A stretch of DNA of 64,000 nt, from the NCBI GenBank assembly GCA_964588285.1, contig CAZPNX010000001.1, forward strand, positions 124,001 to 188,000, written 5' to 3'. The translations under genes and the position numbers were made by a program. The stretch comes from CAZPNX01 sp964588285. GTDB lineage: Bacteria; Edwardsbacteria; AC1; EtOH8. Every line of letters starts with the position of its first letter. Position 1 is the first letter of the stretch. The notes beneath the pieces are model-generated. The model searched no databases. It was not told the DNA's origin and saw nothing but the letters and a program-made list of their open reading frames with translations. Below, piece by piece: positions 51,765 to 60,735 of the stretch.

Positions 51765-52731
51765 AGCGCCTAAGCTTTGTTATCATACTTTTTTTGAGGG
51801 CAGCCACGCCTTGGCCGTTTAAGGCCGAGATGCATGCCGCCGGCACCCCTTTTCTTGCCCGAGGTTTTTTAGAAGCCAAATCCATTTTGTTGAAAGCCAA
51901 TATCGAGGGCTTCTTGGCCAGCATTGGATTGAAGTGCGCCATTTCAACCCTAAGCACGTCGTATTCGCGCCAGGGGTCCTTGGCAGAGGCGTCAATTACG
52001 AAAACCAGCATTCGGGTGCGTTCGATGTGCCTGAGGAAATTCAAGCCGAGCCCCCGGCCCTGGTGCGCACCCTCGATCAGCCCCGGCATATCGGCCACGG
52101 TGAAGGTCGCAAGACACTCGTCGTTCATGACGCCCAGGTTCGGGGAAAGTGTGGTGAAAGGATATTCCGCCACTTTCGGTTTGGCATCGGTCAGTCTGGA
52201 CAGCAGGGTCGACTTGCCGGCGTTGGGAAACCCAACCAGTCCGACATCGGCTATAAGCTTGAGCTCCAATCGAAGCCGGAGGGTCAGGCCGGGCTCTCCC
52301 TGCTCGGCCACCCTCGGTGTCTGCATGGTGGCGGTGGCGAACCTGGCATTCCCCTTCCCTCCCCGTCCTCCGGCGGCGACTACTGCCTTTTGTCCCGGCT
52401 CCACCAAGTCGGCCAACAGCTGGCCGTTTTCGGCGTCGTAAACCAGAGTCCCGGGCGGCACCGGAATCAAACAGTCGGCACCGTCGGCTCCGAACATCTT
52501 TTTGCCCATCCCCTTTCGGCCGTCCCCTGCCCGAAAACGTCTTTGAAATTGAAAATCCCGCAGGGTCCAAAGATTGGGGTTTACCGTCAGAATCACCGAT
52601 CCGCCGCGCCCGCCGTCGCCGCCGTCCGGTCCGCCCTTGGGCACATATTTCTCCCGGCGGAAGCTGATGGCCCCGGCCCCTCCCTGTCCCGAGGCAACCT
52701 CGATCTCGGCCCGGTCGACAAACTGGTTCAA
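51751..52731 (-). CDS. obgE: GTPase ObgE/CgtA
   Basis: 326 residues. The glycine-rich Obg fold has F-R-R-E-K-Y-V-P-K-G-G-P-D-G-G-D-G-G-R-G near residues 23-46 and G-G-R-G-G-K-G-N. The G domain follows with G-F-P-N-A-G-K-S-T (P-loop), D-M-P-G-L-I-E-G-A and F-N-K-M-D. It is an essential GTPase linked to the large ribosomal subunit. The C-terminal extension of some relatives is missing, as in many bacteria. The ATG overlaps the coaD stop by four bases. Confidence 0.97.
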   Translation of the reverse strand: MNQFVDRAEIEVASGQGGAGAISFRREKYVPKGGPDGGDGGRGGSVILTVNPNLWTLRDFQFQRRFRAGDGRKGMGKKMFGADGADCLIPVPPGTLVYDAENGQLLADLVEPGQKAVVAAGGRGGKGNARFATATMQTPRVAEQGEPGLTLRLRLELKLIADVGLVGFPNAGKSTLLSRLTDAKPKVAEYPFTTLSPNLGVMNDECLATFTVADMPGLIEGAHQGRGLGLNFLRHIERTRMLVFVIDASAKDPWREYDVLRVEMAHFNPMLAKKPSILAFNKMDLASKKPRARKGVPAACISALNGQGVAALKKSMITKLRRYVRG

Positions 52732-53204
52732 GCCACCTTCTCCCGTAAAGCCTTGGCCACTGCCGGCGGGACCAAGCCGGCCAAGCTCCCTCCCGAGGCG
52801 GCGATTTCCTTCACCAGTCCGGAGTTAAGATAGATATGGCTCTGCGACGGCATCAAAAAGATGGTGTCCACCCTGGGGCTCAGTTTGCGGTTCATCAGGG
52901 CCATTTGCAGCTCATACTCGAAATCGGACACTGCCCGCAATCCCCGGATGACAACCGGGGCTTTCTTTCTGACGGCATAGTCCACCACCAGACCGTCGAT
53001 GGAATCCACCTCCACCCCGCGCCATCCGTTGGTCGACCTTCTCAGCATGGACATCCGCTCCTCGACCGAGAACAGCGGAGTTTTACGGGGATTGGCGGCC
53101 ACGGCCACTATCAGCCGGTCGAAGACGGCCAGGGCCCGTTTGATGACGTCCAGATGGCCGTTGGTCACCGGATCGAAGGTGCCGGGATAGACTGCTGATT
53201 TCAT
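52728..53204 (-). CDS. coaD: Phosphopantetheine adenylyltransferase
   Basis: 158 residues, normal length. Y-P-G-T-F-D-P-V-T-N-G-H at the N-terminus includes the nucleotidyltransferase motif (T-N-G-H). V-A-A-N-P-R-K-T and Y-L-N-S-G-L-V-K-E-I-A are also family motifs. It makes dephospho-CoA from 4'-phosphopantetheine and ATP. It lies 1 base after rsmD ends and overlaps obgE, an arrangement common for rsmD-coaD. Confidence 0.97.
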   Translation of the reverse strand: MKSAVYPGTFDPVTNGHLDVIKRALAVFDRLIVAVAANPRKTPLFSVEERMSMLRRSTNGWRGVEVDSIDGLVVDYAVRKKAPVVIRGLRAVSDFEYELQMALMNRKLSPRVDTIFLMPSQSHIYLNSGLVKEIAASGGSLAGLVPPAVAKALREKVA

Positions 53205-53205
53205 G

Positions 53206-53778
53206 CTAATGCTCCTGCGCTTTCCGATAGAAGGCCAGCCGATGGCGGCCGTGTTGGCGTGTCCTCCATAGCTTCATTGGACCTGCCCCATGGCAGGGAG
53301 GCCGCGACGACGGCTCCTGAATGACCACTAAGCCGTCATCCTTTATGGCGTTTTTTTCAACTATCTGCCCCAGCAGCCTCTGGGTCAGATCCTCGAAATA
53401 AGGCGGATCGGCCAGCACCAGGTCGAAGCGGCTGCGGCAATGTTCCAGGTAGGAGACAGCATCCATGTTGACTAGGTCAGCGTCGCACCCTGTCCCCAAC
53501 ATAACGAGGTTACGTTTGAGGAACTCGGCCGTCCGCCTGTCTCCTTCCACCAGGACCACGTGCCTGGCTCCGCGCGACAGGGCCTCCAAGCCCAAAGCCC
53601 CGGTGCCGGCATAAAGCTCCAGCACCTCCGATCCCTCCACCTTTCCGGCCAGCATGTTGAAGAGCGCCCCGCGCACTAGGCTGGAAGTGGGCCGGATATT
53701 CCCGTCCTCAGGACAGGCCAACCGCCTACCTTTGAAAGTCCCGGCGATTATCCGTATCCCGCCGTCGGCACGTTTCAT
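53206..53778 (-). CDS. rsmD: 16S rRNA (guanine966-N2)-methyltransferase RsmD
   Basis: 190 residues. I-I-A-G-T-F-K-G-R-R-L near residue 11, R-P-T-S-S-L-V-R-G-A-L-F-N near 30, L-Y-A-G-T-G-A-L-G-L-E-A (SAM site) and D-L-V-L-A-D-P-P-Y (catalytic) identify it. It methylates G966 in 16S rRNA. It is coupled to coaD. The gene begins 26 bases after the peptidase/propeller/barrel gene ends. Confidence 0.96.
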   Translation of the reverse strand: MKRADGGIRIIAGTFKGRRLACPEDGNIRPTSSLVRGALFNMLAGKVEGSEVLELYAGTGALGLEALSRGARHVVLVEGDRRTAEFLKRNLVMLGTGCDADLVNMDAVSYLEHCRSRFDLVLADPPYFEDLTQRLLGQIVEKNAIKDDGLVVIQEPSSRPPCHGAGPMKLWRTRQHGRHRLAFYRKAQEH

Positions 53779-53803
53779 GTCTTCGGATTCCCTCTTGAGG
53801 GTC

Positions 53804-56713
53804 CTAGTACTCGCTGCCCAGCGAGAACGAAAACGCCGGCCGAGGTCGGATGCGGGCCAGATCGGTGGGCCAGGCCAGATCCAGCTTTATCATAAAGGGG
53901 TAGAGGTTGACGCGCACCCCGGCGCCTAGAGAAGCCTTGAGATCCTCCAGCCGCAGCAGGGCCGTCTCCGGCCGGGAGGCGCCCTGAAACTTGCGGTCGT
54001 CGCTCCAGGCCGCCCCCATGTCGTAGAAGAAGGCTCCCCGGATGCCGTAGATCCGGATGGGCGGGAAGGCCAACTCCAGCCGGTCGATGAACGGGATCCT
54101 CATCTCCAGATTGGCCAGGGCCATCCGGGTGCCGTACATCGATTCATATTCGTATCCCCTCAGGGTCTGGCTGCCGCCCAGATAGAACCGCTGGGGATCC
54201 GGCCCCACCGAAGCGCCCCCCATCAATCTGGCAGCCAGGCTGTAGCGCCGAGAGAGCCTCCAGTAGTTGCGCAGGTCGAGGAAACCGGTGGAAAAATCCA
54301 AATCGCTGCCCCAGGCCTTGCGGCTGGCCTCGGCCGCGGCCAGCCACCTCCGGCCCACCATCGGCCCAGTATGGCCCCACAGGGCATCGTCGTGGACCAG
54401 CATCAGGGTGGGGATGATGACGTCCAAGCTGGCATCGGGCCGGGAGTAATAGTAATAGCTCTGACGATAATGGTTCCAGCTGCCCACCAGGTCCGCCCGC
54501 TGGTACTTGTTGAAGGGATAGGAGACGATGCCCTGGATGCCGTTGACCTTCTCGATGATGATATCGTCGTTGGAGGCCAGGTAGTAATTGTGGCCCTGAT
54601 AGTAGCTGATCCCGTAGTCCAGCCGCCGGGGAAGATAGAAGTAGGTTAACTGGTAGTCGGAGTTCTCCAGGTTGACGACCAGATCAGACTTCCAGTAGAA
54701 CAGGTGGCTGCCCATCATGTCGGTGACCACGATCTCGGCCTGTCCGGCCACCCCCACCAGGGTGCTGTAGCCGACGGTGCCCCGGGCCCAGTCAATAGAA
54801 AAGCGGGTGGCCGCCTTACGGCCGGCTCCGGCCGAGCTGTCGTCAGGCGCGATGACAATTTTCTTGGGCCGGTGCCAGGAAGTGTCGCCCGAGGCCTCTT
54901 CGGCCATGATTACCTTCGGCCTGGAATCCAGCGGATGGCGCACCAAGCTGACGTTCCACCCGGTCTGGTGGTAGCCGATGAAGGTCAGACGGCTGCCGTC
55001 CCGCGACCAATTCGGCTGGAGGCAGCCGGTCAGGGCGTTGGTCAACAGAGTGGGAATGCTCTCCGGAGCCGCCAGATAGAATAGGTTGGGAACGCCGTTG
55101 AAAGTGGAGACGAAACAGATGCCTGACCTGGACCAGGTGGGATCGCTGGCCTGCCATTCATCGGGGGTGAGGCAGACGGGCGATGATCCTCCCTCACTGT
55201 CGGATTCATCGCTTACAGCTGACGGGTTGGCGGAGATCTTGGCCGGCAGGGTGAACAAGCGGTAACGGCCGAATACCAGACGTCCCTGGCCGCCGCTGTC
55301 GGACGGAGCCGGCCGATCCGAGGAAAATAGGATCTCTTGTCCGTCCGGAGACCAGCAGGGATGGCGGTCATCGTAGAAATCATGGGTCAGCCTGGCCAAG
55401 CCTCCATCAAAGGCGTCGGTCAGGTAGAGGTCGGCCTTGCCGTCCTTAAGGCCGCAGATGACTATGCGGTTGTCGACCGGAGACCAGTCGGGAAAGTAGA
55501 TTCCGTCCAGGTCCAGCCGGTGCTCTTTGACCATCCGGCCGCGGTCGGTGTCCACGATGTACAGCCGGTCCCCGGTGGAGGATTTGGCGGCAAATGCCAG
55601 CCACCGGCCGTCTGGCGACCATGACAGTCCTCCGCGGAACCAGGCCAGGTGCATGGCCTCGTAGCTGGAGGTCTTCTCCCCCTTCACCAGGTGGCTGATA
55701 CGGTGGCCGTCGATGCTGGAGATGATATAGATGCCGGCGTAGCCGCCCTGGTCCGAGATGTAGGCGATCTTGTCCCCCTGGGGCGAAAGCACCGGGTTCA
55801 GGTTGAAATACGATTCGCTCTTCTGATGCTCGGTCAGCTGCTTGGCAAACTCAGGCAGCTCCTGTCGCTGGGCCAGGGCCGGCCAATACTGCCGCTGGAC
55901 GCTGCGCATCCACTCCTCGGACAGCTTTTCCAGACCCTGTCCCAACAGGGCGCGGCAGGTGCGTTCCATGCTGCGGGTGGTGCGCAGCATGTGCATCATC
56001 TCAGGTATCTTGCGCTGGCCGTAGCGTTCGGCAATATAGCGCAGCACCGCCTGGCCTTCTTTGTAGACCAAATAGCTGCCGCCGTAATTGTCCAGCTGGT
56101 CGATGGGTATCAGCCTTTGGTTGACCGCCAGATCCTTGATGATCATTTCCGATTCCGGGTCCCAGCCCCGGGAGCAATACTCGGCCAAGCCTTCGGCGAA
56201 CCACAGCGGCACCGCCGACAGGCTCTGGCGGGAGAGGATCGACTCCAGCGACTTCCCGAAGAAGAGGTCGAACATGAAGGCATGAACCAGCTCGTGGGTG
56301 ATGACATGATCCAGGTCGGCGTAGGAGCCGGTGAAGGGGACCACCACCCGGTTTTTGAAGACGGTGGTGAAGCCGCCGACCGATTCCTCGATGAGCTCGG
56401 TGGTGATGTTGGTCTGAGCGAAGTCGTTATGAGAGGTATAGATCACCAGGGGCACCCGGCCGGTAAGGCGGTGGTCCAGCATTTTCGAGAGCCGGCCGCC
56501 GGCGTTCTCGGCCAAACGGGCGGCAATCCTGGCCAGGCTGTCGCCCCCCTGATAGTAATAGACAGTGAAATTTTCGGTCTCCAGTTGCCGCCATTCGAAA
56601 TTGCGGTAGTTGACCTTGTTCTTTCCGAAGTATCCGTCCTGGGCCAGGCCGGCGGCCGGGGCCAGCGCCAAAAGGGCGGCTGTCAATATGGTTTTAAGCA
56701 TGATCATCGGCAA
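53804..56713 (-). CDS. Zinc-metallopeptidase / TolB-like propeller / outer-membrane barrel fusion (paralogue)
   Basis: 969 residues with a signal peptide (ILTAALLALAPAAGLAQ). The peptidase region has H-E-L-V-H at 140-144 and W-F-A-E-G-L-A-E-Y downstream. About six PD40 blades (S-P-D-G-R-W-L and similar) occupy ~290-600. The barrel ends with Y-L-G-G-S-Q-T-L-R-G-Y and R-G-A-F-F-Y-D-M-G-A-A-W near residues 865-925. The domain order equals the 939-residue protein at 13484. They are ~37 kb apart and on the same strand. The likely role is in outer-membrane assembly, surface processing or envelope homeostasis. The natural substrate is unknown. Confidence 0.85.
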   Translation of the reverse strand: MPMIMLKTILTAALLALAPAAGLAQDGYFGKNKVNYRNFEWRQLETENFTVYYYQGGDSLARIAARLAENAGGRLSKMLDHRLTGRVPLVIYTSHNDFAQTNITTELIEESVGGFTTVFKNRVVVPFTGSYADLDHVITHELVHAFMFDLFFGKSLESILSRQSLSAVPLWFAEGLAEYCSRGWDPESEMIIKDLAVNQRLIPIDQLDNYGGSYLVYKEGQAVLRYIAERYGQRKIPEMMHMLRTTRSMERTCRALLGQGLEKLSEEWMRSVQRQYWPALAQRQELPEFAKQLTEHQKSESYFNLNPVLSPQGDKIAYISDQGGYAGIYIISSIDGHRISHLVKGEKTSSYEAMHLAWFRGGLSWSPDGRWLAFAAKSSTGDRLYIVDTDRGRMVKEHRLDLDGIYFPDWSPVDNRIVICGLKDGKADLYLTDAFDGGLARLTHDFYDDRHPCWSPDGQEILFSSDRPAPSDSGGQGRLVFGRYRLFTLPAKISANPSAVSDESDSEGGSSPVCLTPDEWQASDPTWSRSGICFVSTFNGVPNLFYLAAPESIPTLLTNALTGCLQPNWSRDGSRLTFIGYHQTGWNVSLVRHPLDSRPKVIMAEEASGDTSWHRPKKIVIAPDDSSAGAGRKAATRFSIDWARGTVGYSTLVGVAGQAEIVVTDMMGSHLFYWKSDLVVNLENSDYQLTYFYLPRRLDYGISYYQGHNYYLASNDDIIIEKVNGIQGIVSYPFNKYQRADLVGSWNHYRQSYYYYSRPDASLDVIIPTLMLVHDDALWGHTGPMVGRRWLAAAEASRKAWGSDLDFSTGFLDLRNYWRLSRRYSLAARLMGGASVGPDPQRFYLGGSQTLRGYEYESMYGTRMALANLEMRIPFIDRLELAFPPIRIYGIRGAFFYDMGAAWSDDRKFQGASRPETALLRLEDLKASLGAGVRVNLYPFMIKLDLAWPTDLARIRPRPAFSFSLGSEY

Positions 56714-56730
56714 CAGCCTCGCATCGTTTC

Positions 56731-57126
56731 TCAGTATTCGATATGGAAGATGAAATCCAGCCAGGCCTCGCTCCGCGCCGTCCGCCTGGCCACCTCGCCC
56801 CTAACCGTCAGCCGCGGCCAAAGCTGGTATTCAATCACGGCCGATTGGAAATCGGATCCCGAGAATGCCCCTAGGGAAAGGTTCAAGCTCAACCTTTGCT
56901 CCCAGAAGCTGCGGTTCATGCGGAATTGGCGGCCCCCGACCACGATCCCCCAGTTTTTGGCCAAGTCCTGAATTTGGCTGAGGCGAAGATCCTCCACCAG
57001 GCGGTTGAGGTATTCCTGGTAGAAAACATCGGCGGTGTCGGGCATCAGGTCCTGGGAACCGGCCGAGTCTACCAGCCAGATAGTCAGCGCCAACCCGGCC
57101 AGGATTATGGGACGCCAGACGGCCAT
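56731..57126 (-). CDS. Small exported protein with strand-rich C-terminus
   Basis: 131 residues with a signal peptide (MAVWRPIILAGLALTIWLVD). After a helical middle (Y-L-N-R-L-V-E-D-L-R), the C-terminus alternates hydrophobic and polar residues and ends in F-I-F-H-I-E-Y, an aromatic end typical of outer-membrane strands. It resembles the C-terminal end of TamB/DUF490 proteins, which is a weak likeness. It immediately follows apt (no gap) and precedes the peptidase/propeller/barrel gene by 17 bases. It may partner the barrel. Function not recognised. Confidence 0.6.
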   Translation of the reverse strand: MAVWRPIILAGLALTIWLVDSAGSQDLMPDTADVFYQEYLNRLVEDLRLSQIQDLAKNWGIVVGGRQFRMNRSFWEQRLSLNLSLGAFSGSDFQSAVIEYQLWPRLTVRGEVARRTARSEAWLDFIFHIEY

Positions 57127-57654
57127 CTACTCGGACGAATAATGGATCAAAGACTTCACCGGGTATCTTCGGAGCTTTTTCCGGCCATGGAGAAAGTCCA
57201 ACTCTATCACAAAGGCCAAACCGGCCACCCGGCCGCCCAGTTTTTCCACCAGCTTGGCCGCGGCCAAGGCCGTGCCGCCGGTGGCCAAAAGGTCGTCCAA
57301 CACTAAGATGCCCTGGCCCGGCCGAACCGCATCGCGGTGCATCTCCAGTGCGTCCCGGCCGTATTCCAAGGCGTAGCTCTGGCGGATTTTCGCGGCCGGC
57401 AGCTTGTTGGGCTTGCGCACCAGGATTACGCCCTTGCCCAGCTTGTGGGCCAGGGCCGAACCGAAGGCAAAGCCGCGGGACTCGATGACCGCCACCCTGT
57501 CGAACTTCAGGCCTTTGACATCCTTGGCCAGACGGCTGACGGTTTCCCTGAAAGCCTGAGGATGGGCCAGCAGGGTGGTAACGTCCTTGAAGCCAATGCC
57601 CTTCTTGGGAAAATCAGGCACCTCCCGGATGTGTTTTTTAAGGTCGATGGCCAT
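57127..57654 (-). CDS. apt: Adenine phosphoribosyltransferase
   Basis: 175 residues from ATG 57654, chosen for the strong ribosome site GGAG eight bases upstream; the longer frame overlaps acyP. The PRPP loop V-L-D-D-L-L-A-T-G-G-T-A lies near residue 121, and F-P-K-K-G-I-G-F-K-D near residue 14. It salvages adenine to AMP. Because adenine deaminase is also encoded in this window, the cell can either salvage or degrade adenine. Confidence 0.96.
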   Translation of the reverse strand: MAIDLKKHIREVPDFPKKGIGFKDVTTLLAHPQAFRETVSRLAKDVKGLKFDRVAVIESRGFAFGSALAHKLGKGVILVRKPNKLPAAKIRQSYALEYGRDALEMHRDAVRPGQGILVLDDLLATGGTALAAAKLVEKLGGRVAGLAFVIELDFLHGRKKLRRYPVKSLIHYSSE

Positions 57655-57665
57655 CTTTTTCTCCT

Positions 57666-57941
57666 TCAATGTAGGATGTCGAATGAATGGTAGTCTCCCT
57701 GGGCCTGGCCCCAAAAGGCGTCGACCCCATCTACCCTGGCGCCGGAGGGGCCGGATTTCAACAAAGCCAGCAGTTGTCTAAGCTCGGCCTCCTCACCCTC
57801 GGCCACGATCTCGACCGACCCGTCGTCCAGGTTGCGGGTATGGCCCTTGAGTCCCAAGCTTCTGGCCTGCCGGATGACGAAGTAGCGGTAGCCGACTCCC
57901 TGCACCCGGCCCCAGGCCCGGGCCGACAGACGAACCGCCAT
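57666..57941 (-). CDS. acyP: Acylphosphatase
   Basis: 91 residues from ATG 57941; an earlier frame overlaps the next upstream gene. The catalytic arginine lies in G-R-V-Q-G-V-G-Y-R and the asparagine in T-R-N-L-D-D-G-S-V-E, both conserved. It hydrolyses acyl phosphates such as carbamoyl phosphate or 1,3-bisphosphoglycerate. It lies 11 bases before apt starts and 4 bases after the TIGR00725 gene ends. Confidence 0.94.
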   Translation of the reverse strand: MAVRLSARAWGRVQGVGYRYFVIRQARSLGLKGHTRNLDDGSVEIVAEGEEAELRQLLALLKSGPSGARVDGVDAFWGQAQGDYHSFDILH

Positions 57942-57945
57942 GGCT

Positions 57946-58416
57946 TTAGCCCTTGGCCGCCTCGAAGGCCAGACGCACAGCCTCGGCCGGCGTCCGGACG
58001 TGCCTGACCGGCATTCTGACCTTCCAGGTGGACAGGCCGAAGACCGGCACTCCGAATTGAGCGGCATAGGCCAGCTCGGACAGGGTCCCGTATTTGCCCC
58101 CTATGGCTATCAGGGCCTGGGACGTCATCACCACCAGGGCGTTTCTGGCATACCCCATCCCGGTAATCACCGGCACCGTCAGATATCGGTTGCCCTCCCT
58201 GGCCGAGTTCCCCGGCAGGATGCCGACGGTGATGCCTCCGCTTCCGGCCGCTCCCCGGCAGGCGGCCTCCATCACCCCGCCCATGCCGCCGCAGACCAGA
58301 ATTCCTCCCCTTTGGGCCACCAGCTCCCCCACCCTATGGGCGGCCTCGGCCTGCTTGGCGGTGCAGTTTGAGCCTCCAATGACGCCGATCCGCAAAGGCG
58401 GTGTTTTATTCTCCAT
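57946..58416 (-). CDS. TIGR00725/SLOG-family putative nucleotide-binding protein
   Basis: 156 residues from ATG 58416, with AAAGG just upstream. I-G-V-I-G-G-S, V-C-G-G-M-G-G-V-M-E and A-I-G-G-K-Y-G-T-L-S-E identify the TIGR00725 family of the LOG/SLOG fold. Related proteins include cytokinin-activating phosphoribohydrolases and nucleotide-ligand sensors. It overlaps pcm by 11 bases. Function is not established. Confidence 0.88.
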   Translation of the reverse strand: MENKTPPLRIGVIGGSNCTAKQAEAAHRVGELVAQRGGILVCGGMGGVMEAACRGAAGSGGITVGILPGNSAREGNRYLTVPVITGMGYARNALVVMTSQALIAIGGKYGTLSELAYAAQFGVPVFGLSTWKVRMPVRHVRTPAEAVRLAFEAAKG

Positions 58417-59059
58417 TGCCTTTCCAGCCATACTTGCCCAAAAGCGGCACAAAGACGCATCCCCCCTGGTCGTGGATCACCTCCCGGCCGTCCTTTTTCT
58501 CAATTATCTTAAGAGATTGAACATAGGTGTCGCCCACCGGAATGGCCATGATCCCCCCTTCGGCCAGCTGCTGCCAGTAGGCCTGCGGCACCCGGGGCGC
58601 GCCGGCCGTGACTATGATCCGGTCGTAGGGGGCGTGCTCGGCCCAACCCAAAGTGCCGTCGCCTATTTTGACGGCTACATTGTGGTAGTGCAGCCCGTCC
58701 AGAATCTGCCGTGCCTGCCGGGCCAGAGTTTCGATGCGCTCCACGGTGAAGACTTGGGCGGACAGCTCGGCCAGAATGGCCGCTTGGTATCCGGATCCGG
58801 TGCCGATCTCCAGCACCCGCTCCGTTCCGGTGAGCCTCAGGGCCTGTGTCATCAGGGCCACCATCAGCGGCTGGGAGATGGTCTGTCCCTGGCCAATGGG
58901 AAGCGGGTTGTCGTCGTAGGCCCGATGCTGCATGGCCGGTTGGACGAACAGATGGCGCGGCACCTTGAGGAAGGCCTCCAGCACCCGGCGGTCCGAGATG
59001 CCGCGGCGCAGCAGCTGCTGTTCCACCATCTGCTGCCTTTGGTTCTGATAGTCATGCAT
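58406..59059 (-). CDS. pcm: Protein-L-isoaspartate O-methyltransferase
   Basis: 217 residues. P-R-H-L-F-V, G-Q-G-Q-T-I-S-Q-P and E-I-G-T-G-S-G-Y-Q-A-A-I (SAM site) near residues 31, 55 and 83 are the family signature. It repairs isoaspartyl residues in damaged proteins. It lies 26 bases after surE, the usual partner in bacteria. Confidence 0.96.
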   Translation of the reverse strand: MHDYQNQRQQMVEQQLLRRGISDRRVLEAFLKVPRHLFVQPAMQHRAYDDNPLPIGQGQTISQPLMVALMTQALRLTGTERVLEIGTGSGYQAAILAELSAQVFTVERIETLARQARQILDGLHYHNVAVKIGDGTLGWAEHAPYDRIIVTAGAPRVPQAYWQQLAEGGIMAIPVGDTYVQSLKIIEKKDGREVIHDQGGCVFVPLLGKYGWKGNGE

Positions 59060-59085
59060 CCGGCCTGTTTCTCCTCATGGCCGCC

Positions 59086-59844
59086 CTAGATCTCCTTTTC
59101 CCACTTTTTAAGCGAAGCCAGGGCCCGGTGGTTGGTCCAGTCCAGATGAAACGGAGTGATGGACACCATGTTCTGCTCGATGGCCTCGAAATCGGTGCAT
59201 GGCTGCCGCTCCCAATCGGGATCGGCCCCGTCGATCATGAAGTACTGCCGTCCGTCGGGCCTTTTCTGTTCGACGATCATATCGCGGTAGATGCGCTTGC
59301 CCAGCTTGGTGAACCTGACACCCTTTATCGACCGCAGTCCGGCGTTGGGCACGTTGACGTTTAATAGGGTGTTTCGCGGCAGCCCCTTCCTGATGACCTG
59401 CCTGGCCACCCGCACCGCGAAGTGAACGGCGGCCTCAAAGCGGCACTCCTGCCAGGAGACGCAGGAGACGGCGATGGAGGGGATCCCCAAAAGCGTTCCC
59501 TCCATGGCCCCGGCCACCGTGCCCGAATAGGTGACATCATCGCCCAGGTTGGGTCCGTGGTTGATGCCCGAGACCACCAGGTCCGGCCTCTCCTTGAGCA
59601 GGCCGCGCACCGCCAGCATCACGCAGTCGGTGGGGGTACCGTCCACGGCCGCCGTAGCCGGATCCCGCCAGACCACCTCCAAAGGCTTGCGCAGGGAAAA
59701 GGAGTGGCTGGCCCCGCTCTTCTGGGACATGGGGGCAAAGACGCGGGTGTCGGCCATGCGGGACAGACCCCGGCGGAGGGCCTGGATGCCCTGGGCGTCG
59801 ATGCCGTCGTCGTTGGTGATGAGGATTATGGGTTTTTTAGCCAT
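59086..59844 (-). CDS. surE: 5'-nucleotidase SurE
   Basis: 252 residues. T-N-D-D-G-I-D-A-Q-G-I (metal site) near residue 9 and S-G-I-N-H-G-P-N-L-G-D-D-V-T-Y-S-G-T-V-A near residue 91 are diagnostic. It removes phosphate from nucleoside monophosphates and short polyphosphates. The gene precedes pcm in the operon. It comes after an intergenic palindromic element. Confidence 0.97.
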   Translation of the reverse strand: MAKKPIILITNDDGIDAQGIQALRRGLSRMADTRVFAPMSQKSGASHSFSLRKPLEVVWRDPATAAVDGTPTDCVMLAVRGLLKERPDLVVSGINHGPNLGDDVTYSGTVAGAMEGTLLGIPSIAVSCVSWQECRFEAAVHFAVRVARQVIRKGLPRNTLLNVNVPNAGLRSIKGVRFTKLGKRIYRDMIVEQKRPDGRQYFMIDGADPDWERQPCTDFEAIEQNMVSITPFHLDWTNHRALASLKKWEKEI

Positions 59845-59868
59845 GCTATTCCGTCAGCTATCTGCTTT

Positions 59869-59943
59869 GTCCCCTCTTTAGAGGGGTTCGGGGGGTATGT
59901 AATCAGTTCCGGACACACCCCTGACCCCTCTTTATAGAGGGGA
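59869..59943. repeat. Intercistronic palindromic (REP/BIME-like) element, second copy
   Basis: It starts with GTCCCCTCT, as does the copy at 46932. Hairpins CCCCTCTTTAGAGGGG and CCCCTCTTTATAGAGGGG flank inner arms GGGGGGTATGT and ACACACCCC. It lies between the glycosyltransferase and surE. Confidence 0.75.
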
Positions 59944-59961
59944 TGGAGTTTACAAAGTTGA

Positions 59962-60627
59962 CTAGACCCACAGCATTCTCAGGGCCATGGCCAGGAACCT
60001 CAGCGTGTCCCTCCCCCGTCGGATGTGGCTGAATGTGCTAGGTCCGTTGACTATCGGCACATGGGCGATGCGGAACCCCATCCTGCCCGCCCGGATCAGG
60101 AACTCCGACTCCATCTGGTAGCGGTCGCTGTCGGTGGCCACCTGCCGCAAGGCCGAAGCCGAGATCAGCCGGTAGCCGCTCTGGCTGTCCTCTATTCTCT
60201 GTCCGGCCAACAAGGAAACAACGACCGTGGTCAACCGGTTGCTCAGGTATCGGTCGAAGGGAAGATCGGAAAAACGGAACTTCCTGGAGCCGATTATTAT
60301 TTGACGACCGGAAATTTTGAAGCGTTTAACGAAATCCGGAATATGCTCCGGCCGGTGCTGGCCGTCGGAGTCTAAGGTTATGACGGCAGCGCATCCGCGC
60401 CTCAAGGCTTCGGCAAAGCCGGTACGCAGAGCCTGGCCCTTGCCCAGGTTATGGATATGTCTCAGGGGCTGGATCCCAGCTTTAAGACATACTCGAAAAG
60501 TATCATCGGTTGACCCGTCGTCCACCACAATTATACCACTTTTCGGGACAAAATCCAGCACTCGGCCCAGAAGCGGGCCTATGGTTTTCTCCGAATTATA
60601 GGCGGGAAGGACGACAAAAATAAGCAT
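59962..60627 (-). CDS. Glycosyltransferase family 2 (DPM/GtrB-like)
   Basis: 221 residues from ATG 60627. V-V-L-P-A-Y-N-S-E near residue 5, V-V-D-D-G-S-T-D-D near 35 and L-D-S-D-G-Q-H (D-x-D) near 85 fit GT2 polyprenyl-phosphate sugar transferases. The protein ends with a hydrophobic stretch rather than two membrane helices, so it is the short form. It is preceded by a terminator, which suggests its own promoter in the AT-rich gap. The sugar donor is unknown. Confidence 0.9.
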   Translation of the reverse strand: MLIFVVLPAYNSEKTIGPLLGRVLDFVPKSGIIVVDDGSTDDTFRVCLKAGIQPLRHIHNLGKGQALRTGFAEALRRGCAAVITLDSDGQHRPEHIPDFVKRFKISGRQIIIGSRKFRFSDLPFDRYLSNRLTTVVVSLLAGQRIEDSQSGYRLISASALRQVATDSDRYQMESEFLIRAGRMGFRIAHVPIVNGPSTFSHIRRGRDTLRFLAMALRMLWV

Positions 60628-60683
60628 GGGCCAATAAAACGAGTATAATGTTGTATTATATAGAATTATGAGGATTTTGTCCA

Positions 60684-60720
60684 CAAAAAACAACAGGTGC
60701 AGCCTTTCAGCCGCACCTGT
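60684..60720 (-). terminator. Intrinsic terminator after the M29 aminopeptidase gene
   Basis: Minus strand: stem ACAGGTGC / GCACCTGT extended by inner pairs, then TG and a T6 run (60690-60685). It lies 15 bases after the stop at 60736. Confidence 0.85.
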
Positions 60721-60735
60721 ATAATCTAAGTGCCG

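Noticed and set aside
55649..56971. A 440-codon open frame on the plus strand
   Set aside because: It lies antisense to the peptidase/propeller/barrel gene in a G+C-rich region and encodes no recognisable domain. Long antisense frames like this are common at this composition.
58094..59089. A 331-codon plus-strand frame
   Set aside because: It is antisense to pcm and the TIGR00725 gene, which carry clear conserved motifs.
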